Origin: Crassaminicella indica
Lineage (GTDB): Bacteria > Bacillota > Clostridia > Peptostreptococcales > Thermotaleaceae
DNA length: 64,000 nucleotides
Assembly: GCF_019203185.1 (NCBI RefSeq)
Contig: NZ_CP078093.1
Span: 434,001 to 498,000, forward strand
Reading direction: 5' to 3'
In this document: positions 9,507 to 19,581 of the stretch, one piece after another
Position numbering within the stretch: the first letter of the stretch is position 1
Layout: the number at the start of each line of letters is the position of its first letter
Position numbers and translations under genes: made by a program
The notes under the pieces: model-generated
Told to the model about the DNA's origin: nothing
Database searches by the model: none
The model's input: the letters and a program-made list of their open reading frames with translations, nothing else

Positions 9507-10412
9507 CTACTCCATTAAATTTGTTTCTATTATTTTATCCATCGAGAAACCATAAAGTCCTAAATAATAACTAGCTGTATCAACTAGAGCTTCCATTGGT
9601 ACAAGTCCTATAATTTCGCTTCCAAGTACATTTACTCCATATCTTTTTGCTTCCATTTTTACAGTTTCAAATACTCTATAAATAGAAGTTTTTGTATAAT
9701 CCGTTATATTCATAGTTACCTGAGTAATTCCTCTTTCCTTGATTTCAACACCACCAGCTTTAATATATCTAAATCCTCCACTTGAATGTCTAATTGCCTT
9801 TGAAATTTTATTGGCGATTTCAATATTTTGTGTATCTAAATCAATGTTATATGCTACTAATGGCATTCTTGCTCCTACTGCTGTGACCCCTGCTGTTGGA
9901 TGGATTTCTCTTTTTCCAAAGTCTGGTTTCCATTCAGGTTCTTTTAGCTTTTCAATCATTCCTTCAAACTGTCCTTTTCTAATCTTTGCCAGGTTTTCTC
10001 TTTCAGGTTTACTTGCAGCTTTTTCATATAAAAATACTGGTATATTAAATCTTTCGTTTATTTCCTTTGCGGTTTCCTTTGCTAATTCTACTGCTTCTGT
10101 CATACTCATATTTTTAATAGGAATAAAAGGTACAACATCAGTTGCTCCCATGCGAGAATGCTGACCTTCATGATTATTCAAATCAATCACTTCTGTTGCA
10201 ACCCCAATAGCTTCCAGTACTGCTTCCTTTACAGCTTGAGGCTCCCCCATTACAGTTACAACTACTCTATTATAATCTTTATCTGCTTCATAATTTAAAA
10301 GCTTTACATTTTCTTTTCCTCTAAGAGGTGATACTATTTTTTCTATTTTTTCTAAATCTCTACCTTCACTAAAATTTGGCACACATTCTACAATTTTTTT
10401 AACAGCTTCCAT
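9507..10412 (-). CDS. ftcD: Glutamate formimidoyltransferase
   Basis: A 301-residue FTCD_N family enzyme that moves the formimino group from formiminoglutamate to THF, giving glutamate and 5-formimino-THF. The family opening IVECVPNFSEGRDLEKI is clear. HEGQHSRMGATDVVPFIP (about residues 81-98) carries the active-site histidine region, and FGKREIHPTAGVTAVGAR the second conserved block. Length is typical for the stand-alone transferase. The ATG at 10412 has AGGAGG about 7 bases upstream. It lies between hutU and hutI, and its partner cyclodeaminase is two genes further on. Confidence 0.95.
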   Translation of the reverse strand: MEAVKKIVECVPNFSEGRDLEKIEKIVSPLRGKENVKLLNYEADKDYNRVVVTVMGEPQAVKEAVLEAIGVATEVIDLNNHEGQHSRMGATDVVPFIPIKNMSMTEAVELAKETAKEINERFNIPVFLYEKAASKPERENLAKIRKGQFEGMIEKLKEPEWKPDFGKREIHPTAGVTAVGARMPLVAYNIDLDTQNIEIANKISKAIRHSSGGFRYIKAGGVEIKERGITQVTMNITDYTKTSIYRVFETVKMEAKRYGVNVLGSEIIGLVPMEALVDTASYYLGLYGFSMDKIIETNLME

Positions 10413-10490
10413 TTTCCTTCCTCCTTTTATCAGTGTCTATCGGCAACTATGGTATTTTATATTCCCAACAGTAACAGGCACTTTATTTCA

Positions 10491-12527
10491 TTATTTATTT
10501 AGTTTCTCAAAAGCATCCTCTACTAAACCTTTTACCAAATCCTCTTTTGGTATATATGGTAATGTAATATGATCTTTTCCTTTTCTCATTGCATTGTACT
10601 CAACACATGTACTAATAGCATTTTCATTTCTCGCCCAAGCACGTCTTGCAACACCACCCATTACATCCCAAGGCATTGCAGATCTTAAAATATCGTCAAC
10701 ACGTTGGCTTCCATCAAGTACCATACCAAATCCACCATTAATAGATTTACCAATTCCAACTCCTCCACCATTGTGTAATGCTATAAGGCTCATACCTCTT
10801 GCTGCATTCCCTGCAAAGCAGTGAGTTGCCATATCTGCCATAATATTACTTCCATCTTTAATATTAGAAGTTTCTCTAAATGGTGAATCTGTTCCTCCTG
10901 TATCATGATGATCTCGACCTAGCATTACTGGACCTATTTCTCCATTTCTTACCATTTCATTAAATTTAAGCGCAATTTTTGTTCTTCCTATTGCATCTTG
11001 ATAAAGAATCCTAGCCTGTGTTCCTACAACCAATTTGTTTTTATCTGCATCTCTAATCCATACATAATTATCATAATCTTGATATCTTCTATCTTTATCA
11101 ATGCACTCCATAGCTGCTTTATCTGTTTTTAATAAATCTTCATGCTCACCACTTAAACACACCCATCTAAATGGTCCATAGCCATAATCAAATAATTGTG
11201 GTCCTAAAATATCTTCTACATAAGAAGGCCAAATAAATCCATCTTTGTCATCTCTACCATTTTTAGAAATCTCTTTTACTCCTGAATCATAAACAGCTTT
11301 CATGAAAGCATTTCCATAATCAAAGAAATATACACCTCTATTTACAAGCTCTTTTATTAATTCAAAATGACGTCTTAAAGTTTTGTCTACTAATTTTTTA
11401 AATTGAACCTTATCTTTAGCTAACATTTCTGTACGCTCTTTAAATGTAAGTCCTTGAGGACAATATCCTCCATCGTATACAGCATGGCAAGATGTTTGAT
11501 CTGATAATAAATCTATGTGAATATTTTCTTTAACTGCATATTCTAATAAATCAACAATGTTTCCATGAAAAGCAATAGCACAAGGCTTTTCTTTTTCTAT
11601 ATATTCTTTTGCCAATCTAAATGCTTTCTCTGGTGTATCTGCAATTTTGCTAACCCATCCCTGCTCATATCTTGTATTGATTCTTGACTCATCAACCTCT
11701 GCAATTATTCCTACTCCATTTGCAATTTCTACTGCCTTTCCCTGTGCTCCACTCATGCCTCCAAGACCAGACGTTACAAATAATTTTCCTCTTAAATCAC
11801 TATCAGATGGAATACCTAATTTTAATCTTCCTGCATTCAAAATTGTACTATAGGTTCCATGAACAATTCCCTGTGGTCCTATATACATCCAACCTCCTGC
11901 TGTCATCTGTCCATAATTTGCAACGCCAAGAGCAGCTGCACGGTGCCAATTTTCTTGATCATCAAACATACCAATCATTAAGCCATTTGTAAGAATTACT
12001 CTCGGTGCTTCAGGTTTTGAATGGAATAATCCTACTGGATGTCCTGAATGAATAACTAATGTCTGATCTTGTGTCAACTCTTCTAAATATTTTTTTATTA
12101 AACGATATTGCATCCAGTTTTGACATACTTGACCTGTCTCTCCATAAGTGACAAGCTCGTATGGATATAGTGCTATATCAAAGTCTAGGTTGTTGTCAAT
12201 CATTACTTGAAATGCTTTTCCTTCTATACATTTTCCTTTATATTCATCTATAGGCTTACCCTTTATTCTTCCTTCTGGTCGAAATCGATACCCATAAATT
12301 CTTCCTCTTGTAAATAACTCTTCTAAAAATTCTGGTGCTAATTTTTCATGTAACTCTTCCGGAACATATCTAAGAGCATTTTTCAGTGCTAGCTCTGTTT
12401 CTTCCTTTGTCAACGTAAATTCTCTCTTTGGTGCACGTCTTATTCCTTCAACGAATTTAGGATACTCTGGTAATTCTGAATCCAATTTGATTTGCATAGC
12501 TTCTTTTATATCATAATTTTTAAACAT
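10491..12527 (-). CDS. hutU: Urocanate hydratase (long form)
   Basis: A 678-residue NAD-dependent urocanase converting urocanate to imidazolonepropionate. The NAD-binding stretch TSGLGGMSGAQGKAVEIANG is clear. The conserved QTSCHAVYDGGYCPQGL region and GRDHHDTGGTDSPFRET follow, and the C-terminal HNGGGVGIGKSINGGFGMV is a family hallmark. Many bacterial HutU proteins are about 555 residues; this one has the longer length of animal UROC1, which is common in clostridia and fusobacteria as I recall. It starts 27 bases after fhs with a GGGAGGT ribosome site. Confidence 0.95.
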   Translation of the reverse strand: MFKNYDIKEAMQIKLDSELPEYPKFVEGIRRAPKREFTLTKEETELALKNALRYVPEELHEKLAPEFLEELFTRGRIYGYRFRPEGRIKGKPIDEYKGKCIEGKAFQVMIDNNLDFDIALYPYELVTYGETGQVCQNWMQYRLIKKYLEELTQDQTLVIHSGHPVGLFHSKPEAPRVILTNGLMIGMFDDQENWHRAAALGVANYGQMTAGGWMYIGPQGIVHGTYSTILNAGRLKLGIPSDSDLRGKLFVTSGLGGMSGAQGKAVEIANGVGIIAEVDESRINTRYEQGWVSKIADTPEKAFRLAKEYIEKEKPCAIAFHGNIVDLLEYAVKENIHIDLLSDQTSCHAVYDGGYCPQGLTFKERTEMLAKDKVQFKKLVDKTLRRHFELIKELVNRGVYFFDYGNAFMKAVYDSGVKEISKNGRDDKDGFIWPSYVEDILGPQLFDYGYGPFRWVCLSGEHEDLLKTDKAAMECIDKDRRYQDYDNYVWIRDADKNKLVVGTQARILYQDAIGRTKIALKFNEMVRNGEIGPVMLGRDHHDTGGTDSPFRETSNIKDGSNIMADMATHCFAGNAARGMSLIALHNGGGVGIGKSINGGFGMVLDGSQRVDDILRSAMPWDVMGGVARRAWARNENAISTCVEYNAMRKGKDHITLPYIPKEDLVKGLVEDAFEKLNK

Positions 12528-12554
12528 ATAAAGACCTCCCTTTTTATATAAACT

Positions 12555-14237
12555 TTAAAACAATCCTACAATTTGACCATTCTCATCAATGTCCATCTTG
12601 TTAGCAGATGGAACCTTTGGAAGCCCAGGCATTGTCATAATATCTCCTGTTAGGCAAACAATAAATCCAGCTCCAGCAGATACCTTTACTTCTTTTACTG
12701 TAATCTCAAAATCCTTCGGTGCTCCCAATAAGTTTTTATCATCAGATAAAGAATATTGAGTCTTTGCCATACAAATAGGAAGTTTATCTAGTCCCATCTC
12801 TTCTAATTTCTTTATTTGTTTTAGTGCTTTATTTGTAAATACTACTCCTTTTCCCCCGTAAATCTCTGTTACAATTTTGTTTACTTTATTCTTTATAGAC
12901 TCGTCTACTTCATAAATATAATTGAAATTAGGCTTTTCATTTTCTATCATGTTAACAATTCTTTGTGCCATATCTATGCCACCTTCTCCACCTTTTTCCC
13001 AAACTTCATTTAGTGCAACCTCTACACTTATTTCTTCACACTTCTTAATAAGTAGTTCTATTTCAGCATCTGTATCATTCGTAAATTTATTTACAGCTAC
13101 CATTACAGGTAAGCCAAATTTTCTAATATTTTCAACTTGTTTATTTAAATTCGCAAAGCCTTTCTCTAAAGCTTGAAGGTTTTCTTTTCCTAATTCAGTC
13201 TTTTTCACACCTCCATGCATCTTTAACGCTCTAATAGTTGCTACTATAACAACAGCTGATGGAGTAAGACCTCCATACCTGCATTTTATATTTAAGAATT
13301 TTTCTGCTCCTAAATCAGCTCCAAAGCCAGCTTCAGTAATTAAATACTCTCCTATCTTTAGTCCCAACTTTGTTGCCAATATACTATTACAACCATGAGC
13401 AATATTTGCAAAAGGTCCACCATGAATGAGTGCTGGTGTATTTTCTAAAGTCTGTACAATATTTGGCTTTATAGCATCTTTGAACAATAACGCCATAGCA
13501 CCGTGAACACCTAAATCTTTTGCTGTTACTGGTTCTCCATCTAAATTATAAGCAACAATCATTCTTCCAAAGCGTTCCTTTAAGTCCATCAAATCTTCTG
13601 CTAGACAAAGTACTGCCATAACTTCTGATGCTACCGTAATCATAAATCCATCTTCACGTACAAATCCATTAGGCTTTCCTCCAAGACCTACAACAACATT
13701 TCTAAGAGCTCGATCATTCATATCAAGCACCCTTTTCCAAACGATTTGTCTCGCATCAATTCTTAGTGTATTTCCTTGATGGATATGATTATCAATAGCT
13801 GCTGATAATAAATTGTTTGCAGTAGTAATAGCATGCATATCACCTGTAAAATGAAGGTTAATATCCTCCATAGGAACTACTTGTGCATATCCCCCTCCTG
13901 CAGCTCCACCTTTTATTCCAAATACAGGTCCTAACGATGGCTCTCTTAATGCAATAACAGCTCTTTTCCCTATTTTATTAAGTGCTTGACCAAGTCCCAC
14001 AGCAGTAGTAGACTTTCCTTCTCCAGCTGAAGTTGGATTAATTGCTGTCACCAAAATAAGCTTACCATCTGGTTTATTTTTCAATCTATCAAATATACTT
14101 AAATTAATTTTTGCTTTATATTTTCCATATAACTCTAGTTCATCCTCTAAAATGTCCCACTCCTTTGCTATTTCTGCAATCGGCTTCATATTACTCTGTT
14201 GTGCAATTTCTATATCACTTAAAACCTTCACTTCCAT
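12555..14237 (-). CDS. fhs: Formate--tetrahydrofolate ligase
   Basis: A 560-residue formyl-THF synthetase with the P-loop-like [18 protein letters not shown] near residue 60, [20 protein letters not shown] and [15 protein letters not shown]. It interconverts formate, ATP and THF with 10-formyl-THF. In this operon it most likely runs backwards, yielding ATP and formate from the one-carbon unit released by FtcD and FchA; the intervening FolD step is not encoded here. The start at 14237 (MEVKVLSD) has GGGGTGTGGAG upstream; a longer frame to 14279 adds residues unlike the family. First gene of its transcription unit, just downstream of a terminator. Confidence 0.95.
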   Translation of the reverse strand: MEVKVLSDIEIAQQSNMKPIAEIAKEWDILEDELELYGKYKAKINLSIFDRLKNKPDGKLILVTAINPTSAGEGKSTTAVGLGQALNKIGKRAVIALREPSLGPVFGIKGGAAGGGYAQVVPMEDINLHFTGDMHAITTANNLLSAAIDNHIHQGNTLRIDARQIVWKRVLDMNDRALRNVVVGLGGKPNGFVREDGFMITVASEVMAVLCLAEDLMDLKERFGRMIVAYNLDGEPVTAKDLGVHGAMALLFKDAIKPNIVQTLENTPALIHGGPFANIAHGCNSILATKLGLKIGEYLITEAGFGADLGAEKFLNIKCRYGGLTPSAVVIVATIRALKMHGGVKKTELGKENLQALEKGFANLNKQVENIRKFGLPVMVAVNKFTNDTDAEIELLIKKCEEISVEVALNEVWEKGGEGGIDMAQRIVNMIENEKPNFNYIYEVDESIKNKVNKIVTEIYGGKGVVFTNKALKQIKKLEEMGLDKLPICMAKTQYSLSDDKNLLGAPKDFEITVKEVKVSAGAGFIVCLTGDIMTMPGLPKVPSANKMDIDENGQIVGLF

Positions 14238-14341
14238 ACTCCACACCCCTTTTATTTTTCTTAATATTATTATGAACAAATTGCGTCTACAAAACGTCTA
14301 TATTTTGTGATGAGTGTAAATTTTTCGATAATTCGTCGTAT

Positions 14342-14378
14342 AAAAAAAGCCTTTAGCATAATAACACTAAAGACTTTT
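14342..14378 (-). terminator. Terminator after the hut-locus permease
   Basis: Stem AAAAGTCTTTAG / CTAAAGGCTTTT (read on the minus strand) with a 10-base loop and a T-rich tail. It lies between the permease gene and fhs, so fhs-hutU-ftcD-hutI-fchA need their own promoter in 14238-14341. Confidence 0.8.
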
Positions 14379-14392
14379 CGTATTCTTATTCA

Positions 14393-15700
14393 CTAAAAAA
14401 TCATAGCACCAATTACCCCAAAGATCACTAACGGAATATTGTAGTGCAGGAACGTAGGTACACAAGTATCCCAAATGTGATCATGCTGTCCATCTGCATT
14501 AAGTCCTGATGTTGGTCCTAGTGTGGAATCAGAAGCAGGTGAACCTGCATCACCAAGAGCTGCAGCTGTACCAATCATAACAGCAGTAGCAATTGGACTA
14601 AAGCCCATTTTTAAACAGAGAGGTACATAAATTACTGCTATAATAGGAATCGTTCCAAAGGATGTACCAATACCCATAGTAATAATAAGTCCTAATAAAA
14701 TCATAACAACAGCAGCAATTAATTTACTTCCTGCCATTATACTAGCCGCAGCATTAACTAAAGCTTCTACCCCACCTGTTTCTCTAATAACATTTGCATA
14801 GCCTGATGCTACTAGCATAACAAATGCAATAAATCCCATCATCCCAATACCACTGCTCATAAGTTCATCTATATCGCTCCATTTAATAGCTCTAAAAATA
14901 ATCATAATCATTAAGCCTACAATAGCACCAAGAGGTAAAGACTCTATCATTATCTGAATAATTAATGCTGCTAATGCACCAAGTAATGCAACCATATGCT
15001 TACTTGAAAATTTTATAAATTCCTTTGAGCATTCATTTTTACTTTCTATAATATCTAATGTATTATATTCTCTAGGTTTTCTATATGAAATAAAAATAGC
15101 AACTAATAATCCTATAATCATTCCAAGACCAGGAAACCACATTCCCTTCCATACAGCAGTTTTTGCCATATACATACCATTTGCAGTCATTTCATCTGCA
15201 ATAATTCCATGAAATATCAGACCAAAGCCTACTGGAAGTGCCACATAAGGGGCCTTAAGTCCAAAAGTTAGTGCACACGCTGCACCTCTTCTATCAATTT
15301 TTAATCTATTCATCACACTTAATAATGGAGGAATTAAAATAGGAATAAAGGCGATATGTACTGGAATCAAATTTTGAGAAAAACAAGATATAATAGCTAT
15401 AAGCACTAATAAAGCAGTCCTTTTTCCTTTAATTTTATTAGCAATTTCTCTAGATAAAATTGTGGCAAGACCCGTTTTATGAATAGCTGCTGCTAATGCT
15501 CCTAATAAAATATAGCTTAGAGCTGTTTCTGCATTTCCACCCATTCCACCAATAAGAATGTCCATAATTTTATCAATAGGCATACCTGCTAAAAGACCAC
15601 CTGCTATTGCTGCAATAATTAAAGAGATAATGACATTTAGCTTAAATAAGCAAAGAACACTCATAAGGATAACAGAAAATAATACCGGATTTGTTAACAT
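14393..15700 (-). CDS. Na+/H+ antiporter-family permease, likely histidine transporter
   Basis: A 435-residue integral membrane protein with about ten to twelve hydrophobic segments and no signal sequence. The opening MLTNPVLFSVILMSVLCLFK, the segment ENTLDI-free central loop (RKPREYNTLDIIESKNECSK) and the C-terminal GDAGSPASDSTLGPTSGLNA place it in the NhaC-like Na+/H+ antiporter family that includes Bacillus YuiF. Family annotation would call it an antiporter; its place between hutH and the rest of the hut genes suggests it imports histidine, which is an inference from context only. The start has GGGAGGT upstream, and hairpin terminators lie on both sides. Confidence 0.75.
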   Translation of the reverse strand: MLTNPVLFSVILMSVLCLFKLNVIISLIIAAIAGGLLAGMPIDKIMDILIGGMGGNAETALSYILLGALAAAIHKTGLATILSREIANKIKGKRTALLVLIAIISCFSQNLIPVHIAFIPILIPPLLSVMNRLKIDRRGAACALTFGLKAPYVALPVGFGLIFHGIIADEMTANGMYMAKTAVWKGMWFPGLGMIIGLLVAIFISYRKPREYNTLDIIESKNECSKEFIKFSSKHMVALLGALAALIIQIMIESLPLGAIVGLMIMIIFRAIKWSDIDELMSSGIGMMGFIAFVMLVASGYANVIRETGGVEALVNAAASIMAGSKLIAAVVMILLGLIITMGIGTSFGTIPIIAVIYVPLCLKMGFSPIATAVMIGTAAALGDAGSPASDSTLGPTSGLNADGQHDHIWDTCVPTFLHYNIPLVIFGVIGAMIF

Positions 15701-15806
15701 TATATACCTCCCTTAATAATTTATAATCTATTTTTATCACACAAGAAATAGTATATCATAAAATACTTTATTTGAGAAAAGCTTTAAAGCGTAAAATTTT
15801 TAGGAT

Positions 15807-15843
15807 AAAAAGCACCTTCAGAGTTTATCTGAAAGTACTTTTT
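15807..15843 (-). terminator. Terminator after hutH
   Basis: A long stem (15807-15822 with 15828-15843, halves AAAAAGCACCTTCAGA and TCTGAAAGTACTTTTT) with a 5-base loop, followed on the minus strand by a T-run. It separates hutH from the permease. Confidence 0.8.
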
Positions 15844-15864
15844 CATTATAAATTCTATCCCCTT

Positions 15865-17394
15865 CTATTCTAATCCTCCAACAGCTTCCTCTACTGCATC
15901 TAGAATGCTTTCATCATCAATCAATGCTGCAGATTTATTGATATCCTTATACATAATACGGTCTTCATGTAAAGTTTCTATCACATGACGAATCTTATCA
16001 TATACAGCTTTTGTTCCTTTTCCTAATTTTTTATCAGCAGCTTCAAAATCTATTGCTTGTGCTGCAGCAAGTAATTCTATTGCAATAACTCTACTTGCAT
16101 TATAATATATATCTCTAGCTTTTCTTGCTGCAATAGTTCCCATACTTACATGATCCTCTTGATTTGCTGAAGATGGAATAGAATCAACACTGGCAGGATG
16201 GGCTAAGACTTTATTTTCCGATACAAGAGCTGCTGCTGCATATTGAGCAATCATAAATCCTGAATGAAGTCCCCCATGTTCCGTTAAAAATGCTGGAAGA
16301 CCACTAAGCTGAGGATTTACAAGTCTTTCAATTCTCCTTTCACTAACATTTGCAAGCTCTGCTATGGCTATACCTAAAAAGTCAAAAGCTAATGCCATCG
16401 GCTGACCATGGAAATTCCCTCCAGAAATTGCTTTTTCCTCATCTGCAAAAATAAGAGGATTATCTGTTGCTGCATTTATTTCAATATCAACCTTATCTAA
16501 TACATATTTTATAGCATCCTTGCTTGCTCCATGAATCTGAGGCAAACATCTTAAAGTATATGCATCCTGTACCCTTATTTCACCCTGTCTAGTTGTTCTT
16601 TCACTACCTTCAAGTATTTTTAAAAAGTTCTTCGCAGTACTGATTTGTCCTAAATGAGGTCTTACCTCCTGTACTCTTTCCGTATATGGATCTATAATTC
16701 CATTTAACGCTTCCATTGTCAAAGCTGCAGCAATATCTGCTAACTTACATAGTTTCTTTGCATCATAACTAGTCAATGCTCCTACAGCTGTTAATACTTG
16801 TGTTCCATTAATAAGAGCCAATCCTTCTTTAGAAGTCAATACTACTGGTTCAATTCCTGCTTTTTCCATAGCTTCTTTTCCTGACATTAATTTTCCATCA
16901 TAGTAAGCTTCTCCTTCTCCAATGAGTACAAGTACCATATGAGCAAGAGGTGCCAAATCTCCACTCGCTCCTAAAGACCCCTTCTCTGGAATAGCTGGAT
17001 GAACCCCTTTATTGATCATCTCAATTAATGTTGTTAATGTTTTAGGATGAATTCCTGAAAATCCTTTTGCTAAAGCATTAGCTCTAAGTAACATAATAGC
17101 CCTAACAATATCCTCTGGAAAATGTTTTCCAACCCCACAAGCATGACTCATAATCAAATTTTTTTGCAGATCCTTTGCCTCATCCTTTGATATAACAACA
17201 TCACTAAATTTTCCAAAACCCGTAGTAATCCCATATACGACTTTTCCTTCTTCTACCAGCTTCTCTACAAAAGCTCTTGATTCTTTTACTCTCTCAAGCG
17301 CTTCATCTGTTAATATTACAGAAAAATTTTTTCTCGCTACATTTACTACATCCTGCAAACTCAAATGATTTCCATCAATAAAAACTCTATTCAT
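15865..17394 (-). CDS. hutH: Histidine ammonia-lyase
   Basis: A 509-residue aromatic amino acid lyase that removes ammonia from histidine to give trans-urocanate, the first step of the pathway. The Ala-Ser-Gly triplet that cyclises into the MIO cofactor is in KGSLGASGDLAPLAH near residue 143. YGITTGFG near residue 54, the NGTQVL segment and FHGQPMALAFD, with QEDHVSMG towards the C-terminus, are all intact. Length is normal. The ATG has AGGGGG upstream. It stands in its own transcription unit with a good sigma-70 promoter about 85 bases before the start and a terminator after the stop. Confidence 0.96.
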   Translation of the reverse strand: MNRVFIDGNHLSLQDVVNVARKNFSVILTDEALERVKESRAFVEKLVEEGKVVYGITTGFGKFSDVVISKDEAKDLQKNLIMSHACGVGKHFPEDIVRAIMLLRANALAKGFSGIHPKTLTTLIEMINKGVHPAIPEKGSLGASGDLAPLAHMVLVLIGEGEAYYDGKLMSGKEAMEKAGIEPVVLTSKEGLALINGTQVLTAVGALTSYDAKKLCKLADIAAALTMEALNGIIDPYTERVQEVRPHLGQISTAKNFLKILEGSERTTRQGEIRVQDAYTLRCLPQIHGASKDAIKYVLDKVDIEINAATDNPLIFADEEKAISGGNFHGQPMALAFDFLGIAIAELANVSERRIERLVNPQLSGLPAFLTEHGGLHSGFMIAQYAAAALVSENKVLAHPASVDSIPSSANQEDHVSMGTIAARKARDIYYNASRVIAIELLAAAQAIDFEAADKKLGKGTKAVYDKIRHVIETLHEDRIMYKDINKSAALIDDESILDAVEEAVGGLE

Positions 17395-17477
17395 AATCTT
17401 TACCCCCTTAAATCAAATATCAATTTAAATAAATTTTTTATTAAGTTTCCTTTTTGAAAATATTCTGATTTTACTCA

Positions 17478-17506
17478 ATTGTATATTTTTGTGTATATTT
17501 TGTCAA
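17478..17506 (-). promoter_or_regulatory. Sigma-A-type promoter of hutH
   Basis: On the minus strand TTGACA (17501-17506) is followed after 17 bases by TACAAT (17478-17483). Spacing and both hexamers are near consensus. The start codon of hutH is about 85 bases downstream. Confidence 0.75.
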
Positions 17507-17700
17507 TATTCTGCACTGCCGTTCAAACTTGTTCACGTAATACCACTTTATCTCTATAAACTCATATAATATAGCTCCTATTTGAATAATCCACGTTCAA
17601 TAATAACTAACCCTATAATAGCTTGTTACTGCATTCTTAATTTGTAGTAGATTAGCTATACTTCGGTGTAAATACTATATTATTCTTGCATAGCTATAAC
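17507..17700. other. Non-coding stretch upstream of the hutH promoter
   Basis: Between the hutH promoter and the end of the GH18 gene I see no convincing reading frame. It is AT-rich with a few short imperfect repeats around TAGCTAT/ATAGCTA and a small hairpin at TACTTCGGTGTA. It may hold upstream regulatory sites for hutH, but no HutP gene or recognisable HutP/CodY site was found. Confidence 0.4.
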
Positions 17701-17701
17701 A

Positions 17702-17731
17702 AATAAGCTAATGGTATCCCATTAGCTTATT
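17702..17731 (-). terminator. Terminator overlapping the GH18 stop codon
   Basis: A perfect 13-base inverted repeat (AATAAGCTAATGG and CCATTAGCTTATT) with a 4-base loop. It includes the TAA of the GH18 gene and is followed by a modest T-rich stretch. Confidence 0.7.
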
Positions 17732-19391
17732 GTTTATTCAAATTTTCATCAATAATATCCCATATGTCTTCTGTTTCAAATCCTCTTCTCCAACTTGCAA
17801 TCCCTGCAAGATTATACCTATTAATAAGATCTACTCTGGCTTTCATAGACACTGCATCTTCTATCCATATTTTATAAAGCTTATCATTTTCTATATACTC
17901 TACATAGTTTTGACCACTATTTTCATCCCATACCTTTTCAATCCCTTTTTTTTCAATAATTTCATTTACCGTTTCCATACTTACAGATTTAGATTTTACA
18001 ACTATTTTAGTTGGATTATCCTTTGATGGAGTTTCTATCCAAATCCTTGTATAAAATGGTACTCCTAATATGAGCTTTTCTGCTGGTACTTCTTCAAGTA
18101 AACCATTTATCCCCTTTTCAACCCATCTGATTGATGCTACAGATCCACTTACAGGACTCGAACTCCAATGTTCATCATAAGCCATTAAAGATACATAGTC
18201 TACAACTTGTCCTAAAGCTTCTCGATCATAACACTGTGACCAATTTTCACTGCCACCCTTTGCAGTTACATCTATAGAAACAACTAATCCATTCTCATGA
18301 AAAACAGCAGTTAATTCTCTTACAAATAAAACTAACTTTTCTTTATCCTTTAAATAAACATTTTCAAAATCAATATTTATCCCATCCATATTATTTTCTT
18401 TTATCAGCTTTAATACTTCATTAACTGCTTTTTCTCTTGCTATAGCATCATTTAAAAATTTATTTGTTAAATTAGGGTCAAAACAATTCTTGAATAATGG
18501 CCATATTTTATAGCCTCTATTCCTTGCCCAATTAATATAATCATTATTGATTTTATTATCAATATTTCCTGATGCGTCTTTAAGCTTCATCCAAGTTGGT
18601 GATACAATATTTAATCCCTTTAACGTTCCAATTGTATCAGGCTTTGCAGTTTTTTTATAAACATACTCCCAAGTTAGATTTATTTTTCCATTTTGGGGCT
18701 TCCAAATAGGCTTATTTAAAGCTTGTATATTCATCATTTCTTCAATATCTTTTAGTTCTTTCCTTTGCACATATCCAACCTTCCCTCTAGGGGTTATAAC
18801 CTTTAACCAATTAGTTTCATCCTTTAATATCTCTACTTCTTCATCTTTTTTAAGCAAGTCATTATCCATAGATGCAGTATTTGCTTCAAATCGTACATTT
18901 ACATAATCCTTTACTGCTTTTGCAGTCATTTTTTTGCCCAATTGACTTTCTAAAATAACAGAAGAATTATCTTTTGAAAAATTGAATTTTATACTTAACA
19001 AATCTGCTATTTGATTAATAGGTACAAAAGGCCTTCCATCGATAATCATCATAGGAGAAATATTATTTGTCCTTTGTTGATTTACTGTTACTTCTTTTTC
19101 TTGATAAAATCGAATAACCTTATCTAGACTTGTAATTACTGCAATTTTATTATTTTCATCATAATCTACTAATAAATTCAAATGATTGTTCAAAATATCT
19201 AAATCTATATAAACGTTTTCCTTTTCAATGTTTACAATTTCATTATAATTTTCATATTCAGTAACCTTTTCGCCATCTTTGATAAAAAGCCCTTGTTTAT
19301 ATTCCTTTGCTAAAGAATAATGCTCAGAAAAAATAAATCCTAATAATAAGACCAAACACCCTAAAATCATATAAATTTCTTTTCTCTTCAA
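17727..19391 (-). CDS. Secreted glycoside hydrolase 18, spore-type (YaaH/SleL-like)
   Basis: A 554-residue exported protein. Residues 1-29 form a signal or anchor segment (KRK then a hydrophobic core). Residues 35-155 resemble the copper-amine-oxidase-N domain of clostridial cell-wall proteins (GRPFVPINQIADLL), 155-215 a bacterial SH3 domain (TPRGKVGYVQRKEL), and 235-545 a GH18 barrel. The GH18 acid motif appears as DGINIDFENV, with Glu as catalytic acid, and LMAYDEHW follows. Such proteins usually act on peptidoglycan in spore germination or cortex lysis. The start is a TTG with GGCGGG 5 bases upstream; using the next ATG would remove the positive charges of the signal peptide. Confidence 0.85.
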   Translation of the reverse strand: MKRKEIYMILGCLVLLLGFIFSEHYSLAKEYKQGLFIKDGEKVTEYENYNEIVNIEKENVYIDLDILNNHLNLLVDYDENNKIAVITSLDKVIRFYQEKEVTVNQQRTNNISPMMIIDGRPFVPINQIADLLSIKFNFSKDNSSVILESQLGKKMTAKAVKDYVNVRFEANTASMDNDLLKKDEEVEILKDETNWLKVITPRGKVGYVQRKELKDIEEMMNIQALNKPIWKPQNGKINLTWEYVYKKTAKPDTIGTLKGLNIVSPTWMKLKDASGNIDNKINNDYINWARNRGYKIWPLFKNCFDPNLTNKFLNDAIAREKAVNEVLKLIKENNMDGINIDFENVYLKDKEKLVLFVRELTAVFHENGLVVSIDVTAKGGSENWSQCYDREALGQVVDYVSLMAYDEHWSSSPVSGSVASIRWVEKGINGLLEEVPAEKLILGVPFYTRIWIETPSKDNPTKIVVKSKSVSMETVNEIIEKKGIEKVWDENSGQNYVEYIENDKLYKIWIEDAVSMKARVDLINRYNLAGIASWRRGFETEDIWDIIDENLNKQ

Positions 19392-19484
19392 AATATCCCG
19401 CCTTTCTTAATAAGTCTTATAGCACAAGTGGAAAATATTCTGTTTTATTCTACTATGTTCCAATATCCCCATTAAAGTACGTAA

Positions 19485-19506
19485 CCTCACCCATATAAGG
19501 GTGAGG
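19485..19506. other. Stable hairpin between the GH18 gene and the ABC permease
   Basis: CCTCACCC and GGGTGAGG form an 8-base GC-rich stem with a 6-base loop. Neither flank has a proper T-run, so it may be a weak terminator for the permease operon or a regulatory hairpin before the GH18 gene. Confidence 0.4.
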
Positions 19507-19581
19507 CCTTGATTCCCTATTTTCATTATACATGATTCTTATATTCTCCGTCATCTACTTTTTCACTATATATAATTATTT

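Noticed and set aside
14238-14341. THF riboswitch upstream of fhs
   Set aside because: The gap is about 100 bases and shows none of the conserved THF riboswitch elements; only a terminator for the preceding gene is visible.
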